Source: Anaerobacillus alkaliphilus
GTDB taxonomy: Bacteria; Bacillota; Bacilli; Bacillales; Anaerobacillaceae
Reading direction: 5' to 3'
Assembly: GCF_004116265.1 (NCBI RefSeq)
Contig: NZ_QOUX01000042.1
Location: 176,636-240,635 of the forward strand
DNA length: 64,000 nt
The translations under genes were made by a program, and so were the position numbers. The notes under the pieces are model-generated. The model saw only the letters and a list, made by a program, of their open reading frames with translations, was not told where the DNA came from and did no database searches. Position 1 is the first letter of the stretch. The number at the start of each line of letters is the position of its first letter. Positions 54,938 through 64,000 of the stretch are shown one piece after another.

Positions 54938-56044
54938 TTGAATGAACGTGAATTAATATGTTCTGGTTGTGGTGTAAAAGTACAAACAGAAAACAAGGAT
55001 GGACTTGGTTTTGTTCCAAAGTCAGCTCTAGAACGTAATATATTAATTTGTCAAAGATGCTTTCGCTTAAAGCACTATAACGAAGTGCAGGATGTCTCCC
55101 TAACAGATGATGATTTCTTGAAAATTCTAAATGGATTAGGGAACCGTGATGCTCTAATTGTAAAAATTGTTGATATCTTTGACTTTAATGGTAGCTGGTT
55201 ACCTGGGTTACATCGTTTCGTAGGTAAGAACAAAGTTTTATTAGTGGGAAACAAGGTTGACTTACTCCCTAAAGTCCTAAATCATAATAAACTAATTAAC
55301 TGGATGAAACAGTCTTCAAAAGAATTAGGTTTGAAACCAGAAGATGTGTTTTTAATAAGTGCAGATAAAGGTTTAGGAATTCTAGAGCTTGCTGATGCAA
55401 TAGAGCATTACCGTAACAAAAAGGACGTTTTTGTTGTAGGAAGTACAAACGTGGGGAAATCAACCTTTATCAATAGATTGATCAAAGAGTTTGGTGGCGA
55501 TGAAGAGCAGTTTATAACTACATCTCATTTTCCAGGAACTACATTAGATATGATTGATATTCCATTAGATGATGGAAGTTCATTATATGATACACCAGGA
55601 ATTATTAACCATCATCAAATGGCACATTTTGTAACGAAAAATGAATTAAAGACAATTACTCCTAAAAAGGAACTTAAGCCTAAAGTATTTCAATTGAATG
55701 AAGAACAAACGCTTTTCTTTGGTGGTCTAGCTAGGTTGGATTATGTATCAGGTGGTAGAAATTCGTTTATTTGTTATGTATCAAATGAGATTAATATTCA
55801 TCGCACAAAATTAGAGAAGGCCGATGAGCTATACAAAAATCACCTTGGTGATTTATTACAACCTCCTGGACATGAAGATGTTGAGCAATTTCCTCCATTA
55901 GTCAAACATGAGTTTACAGTGGGAGAAGAAAAAAGTGATATCGTATTCTCAGGACTAGGGTGGGTAACAATTGAAGAAAGTGCACGAGTTGCGGCTTACG
56001 TCCCAAAAGGCGTTGGCGTTTCAATAAGAAAAGCCCTAATATAA
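54938..56044 (+). CDS. yqeH: Circularly permuted ribosome-biogenesis GTPase YqeH
   Basis: 368 residues. N-terminal zinc finger (CSGCGVKVQ and CQRCFRLKHYN), then G motifs in permuted order: NKVDLL (G4), ISADKGLG (G5), GSTNVGKST (G1) and DTPG (G3), then a C-terminal RNA-binding domain. YqeH is needed for 30S subunit assembly. The TTG start has AGGAGG 8-9 nt upstream. In B. subtilis yqeG precedes it; no such gene is present here. A heptad array begins at the stop codon. Confidence 0.93.
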   Translation: MNERELICSGCGVKVQTENKDGLGFVPKSALERNILICQRCFRLKHYNEVQDVSLTDDDFLKILNGLGNRDALIVKIVDIFDFNGSWLPGLHRFVGKNKVLLVGNKVDLLPKVLNHNKLINWMKQSSKELGLKPEDVFLISADKGLGILELADAIEHYRNKKDVFVVGSTNVGKSTFINRLIKEFGGDEEQFITTSHFPGTTLDMIDIPLDDGSSLYDTPGIINHHQMAHFVTKNELKTITPKKELKPKVFQLNEEQTLFFGGLARLDYVSGGRNSFICYVSNEINIHRTKLEKADELYKNHLGDLLQPPGHEDVEQFPPLVKHEFTVGEEKSDIVFSGLGWVTIEESARVAAYVPKGVGVSIRKALI

Positions 56045-56092
56045 ATTATGAATTATGAATTATGAATTATGAATTATGAATTATGAATTATG
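56044..56092. repeat. AATTATG x7 tandem array after yqeH
   Basis: Seven perfect 7-nt units, the first sharing the final A of the yqeH stop codon, then a degenerate AATTGAA. It is the same unit as the long array at the window's right edge. Confidence 0.95.
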
Positions 56093-56157
56093 AATTGAAA
56101 AGAAAGCTCGAAAATGAAAAATATTTTTAGGGCGTTATAAAAGGGGGGATTGTGCTT

Positions 56158-57006
56158 GTGAATAAACTGTATGGTTTACTAGGGCATCCTGTAGGGCATT
56201 CGATGTCGCCTCTCATGCATAATGATGCTTTTACACATCTTGGCATGAAAGGTTATTATCACGCCTTTGACGTACCTGAAGTGGAATTAAAAGAAGCGGT
56301 TGATGCCTTCAGGTTACTAAACATTTCAGGTTTCAATGTCACAATTCCTCATAAGGTTGCGATTATGAACCTTTTAGATGAAATTGATGAAGAAGCCGTG
56401 ATGATTGGAGCGGTTAATACAGTAGTTAATATGGATGGGCGTTACATTGGATATAATACTGATGGAAGGGGTTATTTAACCTCATTGCTAAAAACGATTG
56501 ATAGGCCCTTGCATGAATGCAATGTCTTAGTAATTGGTGCAGGTGGGGCCGCTCGTGGAGTGGCAACGGTACTTGCAAATGAAGGCGTAGCGCTTTTAAC
56601 AATCGCTAATCGTACAATAACAAAAGCGATTGAAATTAAAGATAATTATCAAAGCTATAGGCATGCAAATATTACAGTTGTCTCAATGAGTGAGGCAGAG
56701 GATAACTTAGGGTTATACGACATTGTGATTAATACTACTTCTATAGGGATGAGTCCTAACGTTAATGATGTCCCAATTTCTATTCAACATGCTAAACCAT
56801 CAGTTGTTTTAAGTGACCTGATTTATAATCCAATTTTAACTAAGTGGCTTATACAAGGGGAAGCAAAAGGATTAAAGACTCATAATGGAGTTGGGATGTT
56901 TGTTGAACAAGGTGCATTAGCTTTTCAACTATGGACAGGTAAGTATCCAGATACAGAGAGAATGACAGAATTAGTAAGGAAACAACTAGGAGGATTTACA
57001 TGTTAA
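56158..57006 (+). CDS. aroE: Shikimate dehydrogenase
   Basis: 282 residues. GHPVGHSMSPLMHN binds shikimate, NVTIPHK carries the catalytic Lys, and GAGGAARGV is the NADP-binding loop followed by ANRT. It reduces 3-dehydroshikimate in aromatic amino acid synthesis. GTG 56158 is preferred over GTG 56152, which is too close to the GGGGGG ribosome site. It overlaps yqeI by 7 nt. Confidence 0.93.
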   Translation: MNKLYGLLGHPVGHSMSPLMHNDAFTHLGMKGYYHAFDVPEVELKEAVDAFRLLNISGFNVTIPHKVAIMNLLDEIDEEAVMIGAVNTVVNMDGRYIGYNTDGRGYLTSLLKTIDRPLHECNVLVIGAGGAARGVATVLANEGVALLTIANRTITKAIEIKDNYQSYRHANITVVSMSEAEDNLGLYDIVINTTSIGMSPNVNDVPISIQHAKPSVVLSDLIYNPILTKWLIQGEAKGLKTHNGVGMFVEQGALAFQLWTGKYPDTERMTELVRKQLGGFTC

Positions 57007-57290
57007 CAGGAAAACAAAAACGCTATTTACGATCACAAGCTCACCATCTTAATCCAATTTTCCAAGTTGGAAAAGGTTGTGTAAATGAAAATATGATTAA
57101 ACAAATATCAGAAGCGCTAGAGGCACGAGAGCTAATTAAGATAAGTGTTTTACAAAATTGCGAAATGGATAAAGATGAAGTGGCAGGAACACTGTCAAAA
57201 GGAACGAGATCTGAATTGGTTCAAGTAATAGGAAGTACGATTGTTCTATATAAAGAGTCAAGAGAAAATAAGACACTTCAGTTACCGTAA
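57000..57290 (+). CDS. yqeI: CRM-domain RNA-binding protein YqeI/YhbY
   Basis: 96 residues, a single CRM domain: L-T-G-K-Q-K-R-Y-L-R-S-Q-A-H at the start, then FQVGKGCVNENMI and the GxxG-type loop region. YhbY in E. coli binds pre-50S particles. It overlaps aroE, with AGGAGG inside that gene. Confidence 0.92.
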   Translation: MLTGKQKRYLRSQAHHLNPIFQVGKGCVNENMIKQISEALEARELIKISVLQNCEMDKDEVAGTLSKGTRSELVQVIGSTIVLYKESRENKTLQLP

Positions 57291-57312
57291 TTCGATTAAT
57301 AGGAGGAGGAAA

Positions 57313-57885
57313 ATGAAAAAAATTGGGATATTAGGTGGTACGTTTGATCCGCCTCATTATGGCCATCTTCTAATAGCTGAAGAAGCAAGAATCGCTTGTT
57401 CTTTAGATGAAGTATGGTTTATGCCAACAAGAATACCTCCTCATAAGGTTGGGAGCAACCTTTGTTCGGATGCTGATCGTATCGAGATGGTTAAACAAGC
57501 AATTACTGGTAATTCGTATTTTAAGCTATGTTTGATTGAATTCGAACGGGTTGGACCTTCTTATACAGTTGATACGATGATTGAGCTTAAGAAGTGTAAT
57601 GAGGATACAAGCTTCTTTTTTATTATAGGTGGAGATATGATAAATTACCTTCCTCACTGGAAGGATATAGATAAATTACTTACTCTTGTTACATTTGTAG
57701 GTATTCAGCGTCCTGGTCATCCGATTTCCTCTAGTTATAGTGAGAAAGTAGTTATGATTGAAGTTCCTCAACTAGAAATATCTTCAAGTGAAATTAGGGA
57801 ACGTTTGCAACATAGAAAATCCGTACGTTATCTTCTCCCTGAAACAGTGCATGATTATATAAAGGAGAGGAATATATATGGATAA
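57313..57885 (+). CDS. nadD: Nicotinate-nucleotide adenylyltransferase
   Basis: 190 residues. GGTFDPPHYGHLL holds the nucleotidyltransferase HxGH, RIPPHK the substrate loop, and ISSSEIRERL the second ATP motif. It forms deamido-NAD from NaMN and ATP. ATG 57313 has AGGAGGAGG upstream; in-frame extension into yqeI is not supported. It overlaps yqeK by 8 nt. Confidence 0.94.
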   Translation: MKKIGILGGTFDPPHYGHLLIAEEARIACSLDEVWFMPTRIPPHKVGSNLCSDADRIEMVKQAITGNSYFKLCLIEFERVGPSYTVDTMIELKKCNEDTSFFFIIGGDMINYLPHWKDIDKLLTLVTFVGIQRPGHPISSSYSEKVVMIEVPQLEISSSEIRERLQHRKSVRYLLPETVHDYIKERNIYG

Positions 57886-58444
57886 AGAAAAAGCATTAGA
57901 AATAATAAAAAGTCAGTTACCTGAAAAACGTTACATTCATACACTTGGGGTTGTCGAAACTGCAGTTAAACTAGCTAACAAATATGGAGCTAATCCAAAG
58001 AAGGCGGAGTTAGCAGCTATTTTTCACGATTATGCAAAGTATCGTCCTGTTTCTGAGATGCGATCAATTGTTATTGAACATAAAATGGATCCGAATATAT
58101 TGAAATATGGTCGGGAGCTATTACATGCCCCAGTCGGTGCGTTTTTAGTTAAAAAAGAAGTTGGAATTGAAGATGAAGAAACCTTAAATGGCATCCGCTA
58201 CCATACAACGGGCAGACCCTATATGAGCTTATTAGAAAAAATCATTTATATCGCAGATTATATTGAGCCTAATCGTACGTTTAAGGGAGTTGAAGAAGTG
58301 CGAGTGTTAGCTGAGGAAGATTTGGATCTTGCTTTGGTTACTTCGATTGCCAATACTGTTCATTTCTTACTGAAAAAACAGCAACCAGTTTTTCCAGATA
58401 CGTTAGCTACTTATAATCATTTAATTTTAAAGGAGGAGTTTTAG
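57878..58444 (+). CDS. yqeK: HD-domain Ap4A hydrolase YqeK
   Basis: 188 residues. HD-superfamily residues are H in YIHTLGVV, HD in AAIFHDYAK, H in LLHAPVGAF and D in IYIADYIEP. YqeK-type enzymes hydrolyse Ap4A symmetrically to ADP. It overlaps nadD and is followed by rsfS after 3 nt, the conserved nadD-yqeK-rsfS cluster. Confidence 0.92.
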   Translation: MDKEKALEIIKSQLPEKRYIHTLGVVETAVKLANKYGANPKKAELAAIFHDYAKYRPVSEMRSIVIEHKMDPNILKYGRELLHAPVGAFLVKKEVGIEDEETLNGIRYHTTGRPYMSLLEKIIYIADYIEPNRTFKGVEEVRVLAEEDLDLALVTSIANTVHFLLKKQQPVFPDTLATYNHLILKEEF

Positions 58445-58447
58445 TAC

Positions 58448-58801
58448 ATGCATGAAAATAAAATATTAGAAATAGCTGTAAAAGCAGCTGATGACAAAAG
58501 AGCCGATAACATTGTTGTTTTAGATATGAAGGGGATTTCACTTATTTCAGATTACTTCTTAATTTGTCACGGTAACTCTGAAAAGCAGGTACAAGCAATA
58601 GCTACTGAAATTAAAAAAACAGCGCAAGAAAATGAAATTGAATTAAAAAGATTGGAAGGCTTTGACCAAGCTCGTTGGGTTCTCATCGATCTTGACGATG
58701 TTGTTGTTCATGTATTCCATAAAGATGAGCGTCTTTATTACAACTTAGAAAAACTATGGGGAGATGCACCGACACTGGATGTTGAAGGGGTTCTTGGGTA
58801 A
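58448..58801 (+). CDS. rsfS: Ribosome silencing factor RsfS (YqeL)
   Basis: 117 residues, with the family pattern ADNIVVLDMKGISLISDYFLICHGNSEKQVQAIA and WVLIDLDDVVVHVFHKDERLYYNLEKLW. It binds ribosomal protein L14 and blocks 50S-30S joining in starved cells. AAAGGAGGAG precedes the ATG. The stop overlaps the cvfB start by 1 nt. Confidence 0.94.
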   Translation: MHENKILEIAVKAADDKRADNIVVLDMKGISLISDYFLICHGNSEKQVQAIATEIKKTAQENEIELKRLEGFDQARWVLIDLDDVVVHVFHKDERLYYNLEKLWGDAPTLDVEGVLG

Positions 58802-59664
58802 TGGAATGGAAGCCTGGAATGATTGTAAGTTTGAAGGTCGCTCGAAAAGCTGATTTTGGCTATTTTTTAACAACTGAAAAGGAAAACAGTGAAGATGTGC
58901 TACTCCATAAGCGACAAGTTACATCCCCTATTGAAATAGGGGACACGGTAGAAGTGTTTTTATTTCACGATCATCAGGAGCGTCTTGCAGCAACAATGGA
59001 AAAACCAATTGTATCTTTAGGGAAATTCGATTGGTTAGAAGTAGTATCAATAAATGAGAGAGATGGCGTATTCCTTTATAATGGTATTGCCCGTGATTTG
59101 TTCTTGTCGATGGATGACCTAGGTCCAGATCGCTCGTTGTGGCCTAAAGTAGGAGATAAGGTGCCTGTATCATTAATTTACGATAAAAAAGGTCGACTAA
59201 TGGGACGACTTCTTCGTGGTACGCCGATAGAAGAAACAGCAGAAAAAGCTCCAAAAACAATCTTGAACGAAAATGTGACGGGATCCATTTACTCCTTTGC
59301 GGAAAAAGGTGTGTTTGTAATGACAGAAGAAGGGTATATTGCTTTTCTTCATTTCAATGAAGCAAATGAGGAGTTGCACCTAGGAAAAGTTATTACAGGT
59401 AGAGTGACGTTCGTTCGTGATGACGGGAAAATCAATATTTCCCTTCAACCGAAGGCCCATGAAAGAAGACATGATGACGCGGATAAAATATACGAGTTTT
59501 TACTTAAACGTGACGGTGGTATGCCTTACACGGATAATTCAGATCCAATAATCATTAAACAAAAATTTGATATGAGTAAAGGCGCCTTTAAACGAGCCAT
59601 TGGTAAGTTGTTGAAGGAAGGTAAGATTTACCAAAAAGATGGCTGGACGTATAAAAAGGAGTAA
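58801..59664 (+). CDS. cvfB: S1-domain RNA-binding protein CvfB/YitL
   Basis: 287 residues with successive S1-like OB folds (GMIVSLKVARKADFGYFLTT, NVTGSIYSFAEKGVFVMTEEGYIAFLH) and a C-terminal winged helix (FDMSKGAFKRAIGKLLKEGKIYQKDGWTY). Relatives include B. subtilis YitL and Staphylococcus CvfB, which binds RNA and affects virulence gene expression. In B. subtilis it is not in this operon; here it sits between rsfS and yqeM with a 1-nt overlap, so it is integrated in the yqe unit. Confidence 0.9.
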   Translation: MEWKPGMIVSLKVARKADFGYFLTTEKENSEDVLLHKRQVTSPIEIGDTVEVFLFHDHQERLAATMEKPIVSLGKFDWLEVVSINERDGVFLYNGIARDLFLSMDDLGPDRSLWPKVGDKVPVSLIYDKKGRLMGRLLRGTPIEETAEKAPKTILNENVTGSIYSFAEKGVFVMTEEGYIAFLHFNEANEELHLGKVITGRVTFVRDDGKINISLQPKAHERRHDDADKIYEFLLKRDGGMPYTDNSDPIIIKQKFDMSKGAFKRAIGKLLKEGKIYQKDGWTYKKE

Positions 59665-59670
59665 CCCTCA

Positions 59671-60414
59671 ATGAATTACAATAAATTTGCCTACTTGTAT
59701 GATGAATTAATGATTGACGCCCCTTATAATCAGTGGGTGTCTTTCGTTTTAGAGATAACTGAACGTATAGGTTCAAGTAAAAATCGAGTATTAGATTTAG
59801 GCTGTGGAACGGGAAATGTTGCTATCCCACTAAGTAAGCAGGGTATAAATGTAACTGCCGTTGATTTATCTGAGGAAATGCTCTATGTGGCGAGAGAAAA
59901 AAGTGAAAATGCTGGAGTAGCCATTCAATTTTTTCAACAGGATATGAAGGAGTTAGATGGTTTAGGTAAATTTGATGTAGTATTGTGCTTATGTGATTCC
60001 ATTAATTACCTTCATGATGAAACTGATATTTGCCAGACCTTCCAGAAAGTCTACAATCACCTAAATGATAATGGCTTGTTTATCTTTGATGTTCACTCGG
60101 TCCATAAGGTTGATAACGTATTGGCCGGTAATACGTTTGCTCATAATGGTGAAGATATCTCCTATATTTGGGAATGTTTTTCCGGAGATGAGCCGTTTAG
60201 TGTTGAACATGATTTATCTTTTTTTGTTCAAAATGAACAAGGGTTATATGAGCGATATGATGAGTTGCATAAGCAACGAACATACCCGATAAGTGTTTAC
60301 GAAAAAGGCCTATCTGACTTAGGGTTTCATATCGTATCAATTACAGGAGACTTTTCATTAGACGAGCTTGCAGATGATGCGGAGCGCTGGTTTTTCGTTG
60401 CCAAAAAAGGGTAG
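59671..60414 (+). CDS. SAM-dependent methyltransferase YqeM
   Basis: 247 residues, class I methyltransferase: VLDLGCGTGNVAIPL (motif I), VTAVDLSEEMLYVAREK (motif II), DVVLCLCDSINYL (motif IV). The substrate is unknown. It is the last gene of the yqe operon, followed by a strong hairpin. Its place after rsfS is conserved in Bacilli. Confidence 0.88.
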   Translation: MNYNKFAYLYDELMIDAPYNQWVSFVLEITERIGSSKNRVLDLGCGTGNVAIPLSKQGINVTAVDLSEEMLYVAREKSENAGVAIQFFQQDMKELDGLGKFDVVLCLCDSINYLHDETDICQTFQKVYNHLNDNGLFIFDVHSVHKVDNVLAGNTFAHNGEDISYIWECFSGDEPFSVEHDLSFFVQNEQGLYERYDELHKQRTYPISVYEKGLSDLGFHIVSITGDFSLDELADDAERWFFVAKKG

Positions 60415-60416
60415 AT

Positions 60417-60454
60417 AAAAGAGGGAATCTCATTTTTTTGAGAATCCCTCTTTT
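60417..60454. terminator. Bidirectional terminator between yqeM and comER
   Basis: AAAAGAGGGAATCTCA pairs with TGAGAATCCCTCTTTT around TTTTTT; long and symmetric between convergent genes. Confidence 0.92.
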
Positions 60455-60480
60455 CACCTAACGAAATATTCATTATACTA

Positions 60481-61299
60481 TTATTGAAATTGATCGTTTA
60501 CTTTCTCGAGATCTTCCCTGTATTTCGCATGGGTTTGCTGGAATAAGTGATCGAACATATCTCCAATCTCCTCACGCAATACTTTCAATCCTTCACCTGT
60601 GACACCACCAGGTACAGAAACTCTCTCTTGTAAGGTCGGTAATGTAAAAATTTCTTTTTCAAGTAATTTTCCAAATCCGACAAACATCTCACTTGCTAAT
60701 TGTGTTGCTTCTTCTTTACTAATTTCTGTTTGCCTAACAGCTGCATCTACAAAAGCTTGAACTAAAAAGCTAAAGAATGCAGGACCACAGCTTGCAATAT
60801 CAGATGCAACCCTAGTGATATTTTCTTCGATTTGTACCGGCGTAGAAATATGTCTAAACAAACTTTGTAAAGTTTCTAAATCATCGGATGTACATGTCGA
60901 CCCTAAAGTTACTAGAGATGTACCAGCGAAAGCTCTGTTTGTAATGCTAGGTATAATTCGAGCGGTTTTACAATCAACTACCGATTCCAATTGCTCAATA
61001 GAGATAGGACTGGTAATTGAAATCAAAAGTTTTTCTTTGGTCAAAACGGTATTTAACTCTTTTAGTAAAGGATGAAATTGTAACGGCTTTACACAGATAA
61101 ACAATATATCAGCCTCACGTGCTACATCTTTACTGGACTCAGCTACATGTATGGCAGGGTATCTCTCTTGGAAAGCCTGAGCTTTTTCTATTGTTCGATT
61201 GGTGATGATAAGTTGAGATGGGGTTACTGCAGTTGATTCGATGAACGATTCAATTAAGATGCTCCCCATACTACCTGTGCCAATAATACCAATTCTCAT
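60481..61299 (-). CDS. comER: ComER, pyrroline-5-carboxylate reductase-like protein
   Basis: 272 residues. MRIGIIGTGSMGS is the NAD(P)-binding start, ILFICVKPLQ and ASCGPAFFSFLVQAF and SVPGGVTGEGL follow the ProC family. In B. subtilis ComER affects sporulation and biofilm timing rather than proline synthesis, and lies divergent from comEA, as here. ATG 61299 has AAGGAGGGGG upstream; the longer frame lacks a site. Confidence 0.9.
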   Translation of the reverse strand: MRIGIIGTGSMGSILIESFIESTAVTPSQLIITNRTIEKAQAFQERYPAIHVAESSKDVAREADILFICVKPLQFHPLLKELNTVLTKEKLLISITSPISIEQLESVVDCKTARIIPSITNRAFAGTSLVTLGSTCTSDDLETLQSLFRHISTPVQIEENITRVASDIASCGPAFFSFLVQAFVDAAVRQTEISKEEATQLASEMFVGFGKLLEKEIFTLPTLQERVSVPGGVTGEGLKVLREEIGDMFDHLFQQTHAKYREDLEKVNDQFQ

Positions 61300-61376
61300 G
61301 TGTTCAACCCCCTCCTTCTCGAACTTCTTACCCTTAAGTGTATGAGGCTGAATTTGGGAATATGACACAGAAAATT

Positions 61377-61408
61377 AAAAGCTCAGCATAATAAAATGCA
61401 GAGCTTTA
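61377..61408 (-). terminator. Terminator after the DUF2533-like gene
   Basis: On the minus strand AAAGCTCTGCAT pairs with ATGCTGAGCTTT (one mismatch), followed by TAATTTT. Confidence 0.75.
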
Positions 61409-61413
61409 TAGGA

Positions 61414-61668
61414 CTAGGAGGGCTTAATATGTTCCAAGACCATTTCTTTCGTAACTGTTTTTCTAATTGGAAAACGGAAAGATTTACTTAGATTATTCAT
61501 TTTTTCAGTGATTGCATTAACCTCAGTTAAGGAAAAGTCTTGTTGCTCTTTTGCCGCTTGTAAAATTGCTTCAATGGCTTCTTCACGCTTCGCATCAAGC
61601 TTTCTATATTCTTTCTCTCCTTCAATAAATCTGGTCATTTGTTCTTTAATTTGTAAATGTACACTCAT
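61414..61668 (-). CDS. Small DUF2533-like (YpbS-type) protein
   Basis: 84 residues, charged and helical: KEYRKLDAKREEAIEAILQAAKEQQDFSLTEVNAITEKMN, then FPIRKTVTKEMVLEHI. The pattern resembles the small DUF2533/YpbS proteins of bacilli. AAGGAGAA precedes the ATG, and it has its own terminator. It lies between comER and comEA, which are adjacent in B. subtilis. Function unknown. Confidence 0.65.
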   Translation of the reverse strand: MSVHLQIKEQMTRFIEGEKEYRKLDAKREEAIEAILQAAKEQQDFSLTEVNAITEKMNNLSKSFRFPIRKTVTKEMVLEHIKPS

Positions 61669-61711
61669 GAAAAATTTCTCCTTCTATACAATTCTTTTGG
61701 GGGTATTACTT

Positions 61712-62320
61712 ATGTTGAAATTAAAACGGAATAGCTTATTCTTACTTGCAGTATGTACAATTGCTTTGGTTTTTAGTGTAAGCCTATTTAGAAGTTTTGA
61801 CAACAGTAGAGTGACGGAAGATTATTTTCAGGCGTCAGTAACGACTACTGCTTTAGTTGAAACGGAAAAAGAAACACACAATCCTAGTACAAGAATACTC
61901 GTAGATATTAAAGGTGCTATAGTTGATCCTGGAGTGTATGAAATGCACCTAGGAGACCGTGTTATCCATGCAATTGAAAAAGCCAGTGGTTTTTTATCTG
62001 AAGCTAACCCAGATATGGTTAATTTAGCTTTAATACTTGAGGATGAAATGGTCATTTATGTACCATGGAAAGGTGAAGAAGAACAACCGCAGATAACATC
62101 AGAACATGTCACCAAGAAGGATACGAACAAAATTAATATTAATAATGCTACTAGCGAAGAGTTACAAAAAATTCCTGGGATTGGGCCAGCAAAGGCTTCT
62201 GCAATAGTAACGTATCGCGAGGAAGCAGGGAAGTTTAAGAGTATCGAGGATGTGGTGAATGTACCGGGTATTGGTGCAAAAACACTTGAAAAAATAGCGG
62301 AATTTATTGTAGTAAAGTGA
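61712..62320 (+). CDS. comEA: Competence DNA receptor ComEA
   Basis: 202 residues: N-terminal membrane anchor (8-25), a SLBB domain (ILVDIKGAIVDPGVYEM, GDRVIHAIEKASGF) and a helix-hairpin-helix pair (ININNATSEELQKIPGIGPAKASAIVTYREE, VPGIGAKTLEKIAEFI). It binds incoming double-stranded DNA outside the membrane. In B. subtilis comEB and comEC follow; here an S-box leader and metY follow. The ribosome site is weak (GGGGG 10 nt from ATG). Confidence 0.92.
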   Translation: MLKLKRNSLFLLAVCTIALVFSVSLFRSFDNSRVTEDYFQASVTTTALVETEKETHNPSTRILVDIKGAIVDPGVYEMHLGDRVIHAIEKASGFLSEANPDMVNLALILEDEMVIYVPWKGEEEQPQITSEHVTKKDTNKININNATSEELQKIPGIGPAKASAIVTYREEAGKFKSIEDVVNVPGIGAKTLEKIAEFIVVK

Positions 62321-62342
62321 TAAAATATTTTTTCTGAAATTA

Positions 62343-62372
62343 TTGACAATTCTTATTGGCAAACTGTATAAT
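62343..62372 (+). promoter_or_regulatory. Sigma-A promoter of metY
   Basis: TTGACA (62343-62348) and TATAAT (62367-62372), both consensus, 18 nt apart. Confidence 0.9.
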
Positions 62373-62401
62373 CACCCTATTGAAATAAAATAATTGAAGA
62401 A

Positions 62402-63873
<1,472 letters not shown>

Positions 63874-63875
<2 letters not shown>

Positions 63876-64000
63876 TTATGAATTATGAATTATGAATTAT
63901 GAATTATGAATTATGAATTATGAATTATGAATTATGAATTATGAATTATGAATTATGAATTATGAATTATGAATTATGAATTATGAATTATGAATTATGA
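63874..64000. repeat. AATTATG tandem array, at least 18 copies, runs off the window
   Basis: Eighteen perfect AATTATG units, beginning with the last two bases of the metY stop codon and continuing to the final base. No degenerate unit is seen. The true length is unknown. Confidence 0.97.

Overview
The window looks like the chromosome of a low-GC, spore-forming Firmicute of the Bacillaceae. Long blocks keep Bacillus subtilis gene order: rarA-cymR-iscS-trmU-yrrB-recD2-yrrD-alaS-ireB-yrrK-yrzB-mltG-trmR-yrrN-yrrO-udk-greA-pbpI-yrrS-mtnN, and later sda/yqeH-aroE-yqeI-nadD-yqeK-rsfS-yqeM-comER/comEA. Sporulation genes (sigK, sda), T-box and S-box leaders and strong AGGAGG ribosome binding sites agree. 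A complete Mrp Na+/H+ antiporter operon and a selenoprotein gene suggest a salt- or alkali-adapted, possibly facultatively anaerobic bacillus. An Anaerobacillus-like genus is only a guess. No tRNA, rRNA, CRISPR array, prophage or transposase gene was seen.

Layout. 1-9.6 kb: rarA (cut by the window edge), a YczE-type membrane protein overlapping cymR, iscS, trmU, a TPR protein, recD2 and small yrr/yrz genes. 9.6-22.2 kb: alaS behind an alanine T-box, ireB, the RuvX-like nuclease, mltG, three genes for 5-methoxyuridine-34 in tRNA (trmR, yrrN, yrrO), udk, greA, a class B PBP and yrrS. 22.3-28.6 kb is the accessory zone: mtnN, yrhC, an HPr/Crh-like protein without the active-site histidine, an oligo-1,6-glucosidase with a cre site, then several very small genes around a HesB-like selenoprotein with an in-frame UGA and a SECIS-like hairpin, then deoD. 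Two 190-bp inverted-repeat elements, each with its own 8-bp target duplication, lie at either end of this stretch.

28.6-37.2 kb: an ATP-grasp protein and a leucine/isovalerate-type catabolic operon (acyl-CoA dehydrogenase, biotin-dependent carboxylase, HMG-CoA lyase, hydratase, and a two-subunit CoA-transferase). 37.4-45 kb: sigK, a ZIP transporter, a MhqR-like repressor with a perfect operator, a DHH-CBS-tRNA nucleotidyltransferase fusion, divergent pssA and psd, and a CdaR-type regulator. 45-54 kb: glycolate oxidase genes and mrpABCDEFG. 54-64 kb: the DnaA-box-linked sda gene, the yqe operon (yqeG missing, cvfB inserted), comER/comEA without comEB/comEC, and an S-box-controlled metY.

A recurring oddity is a family of 7-nt periodic sequences of the form GAATNNN directly behind gene ends. 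Some are pure tandem repeats and some are hairpins with heptads in both arms. The window itself ends inside an AATTATG array of at least 18 copies.
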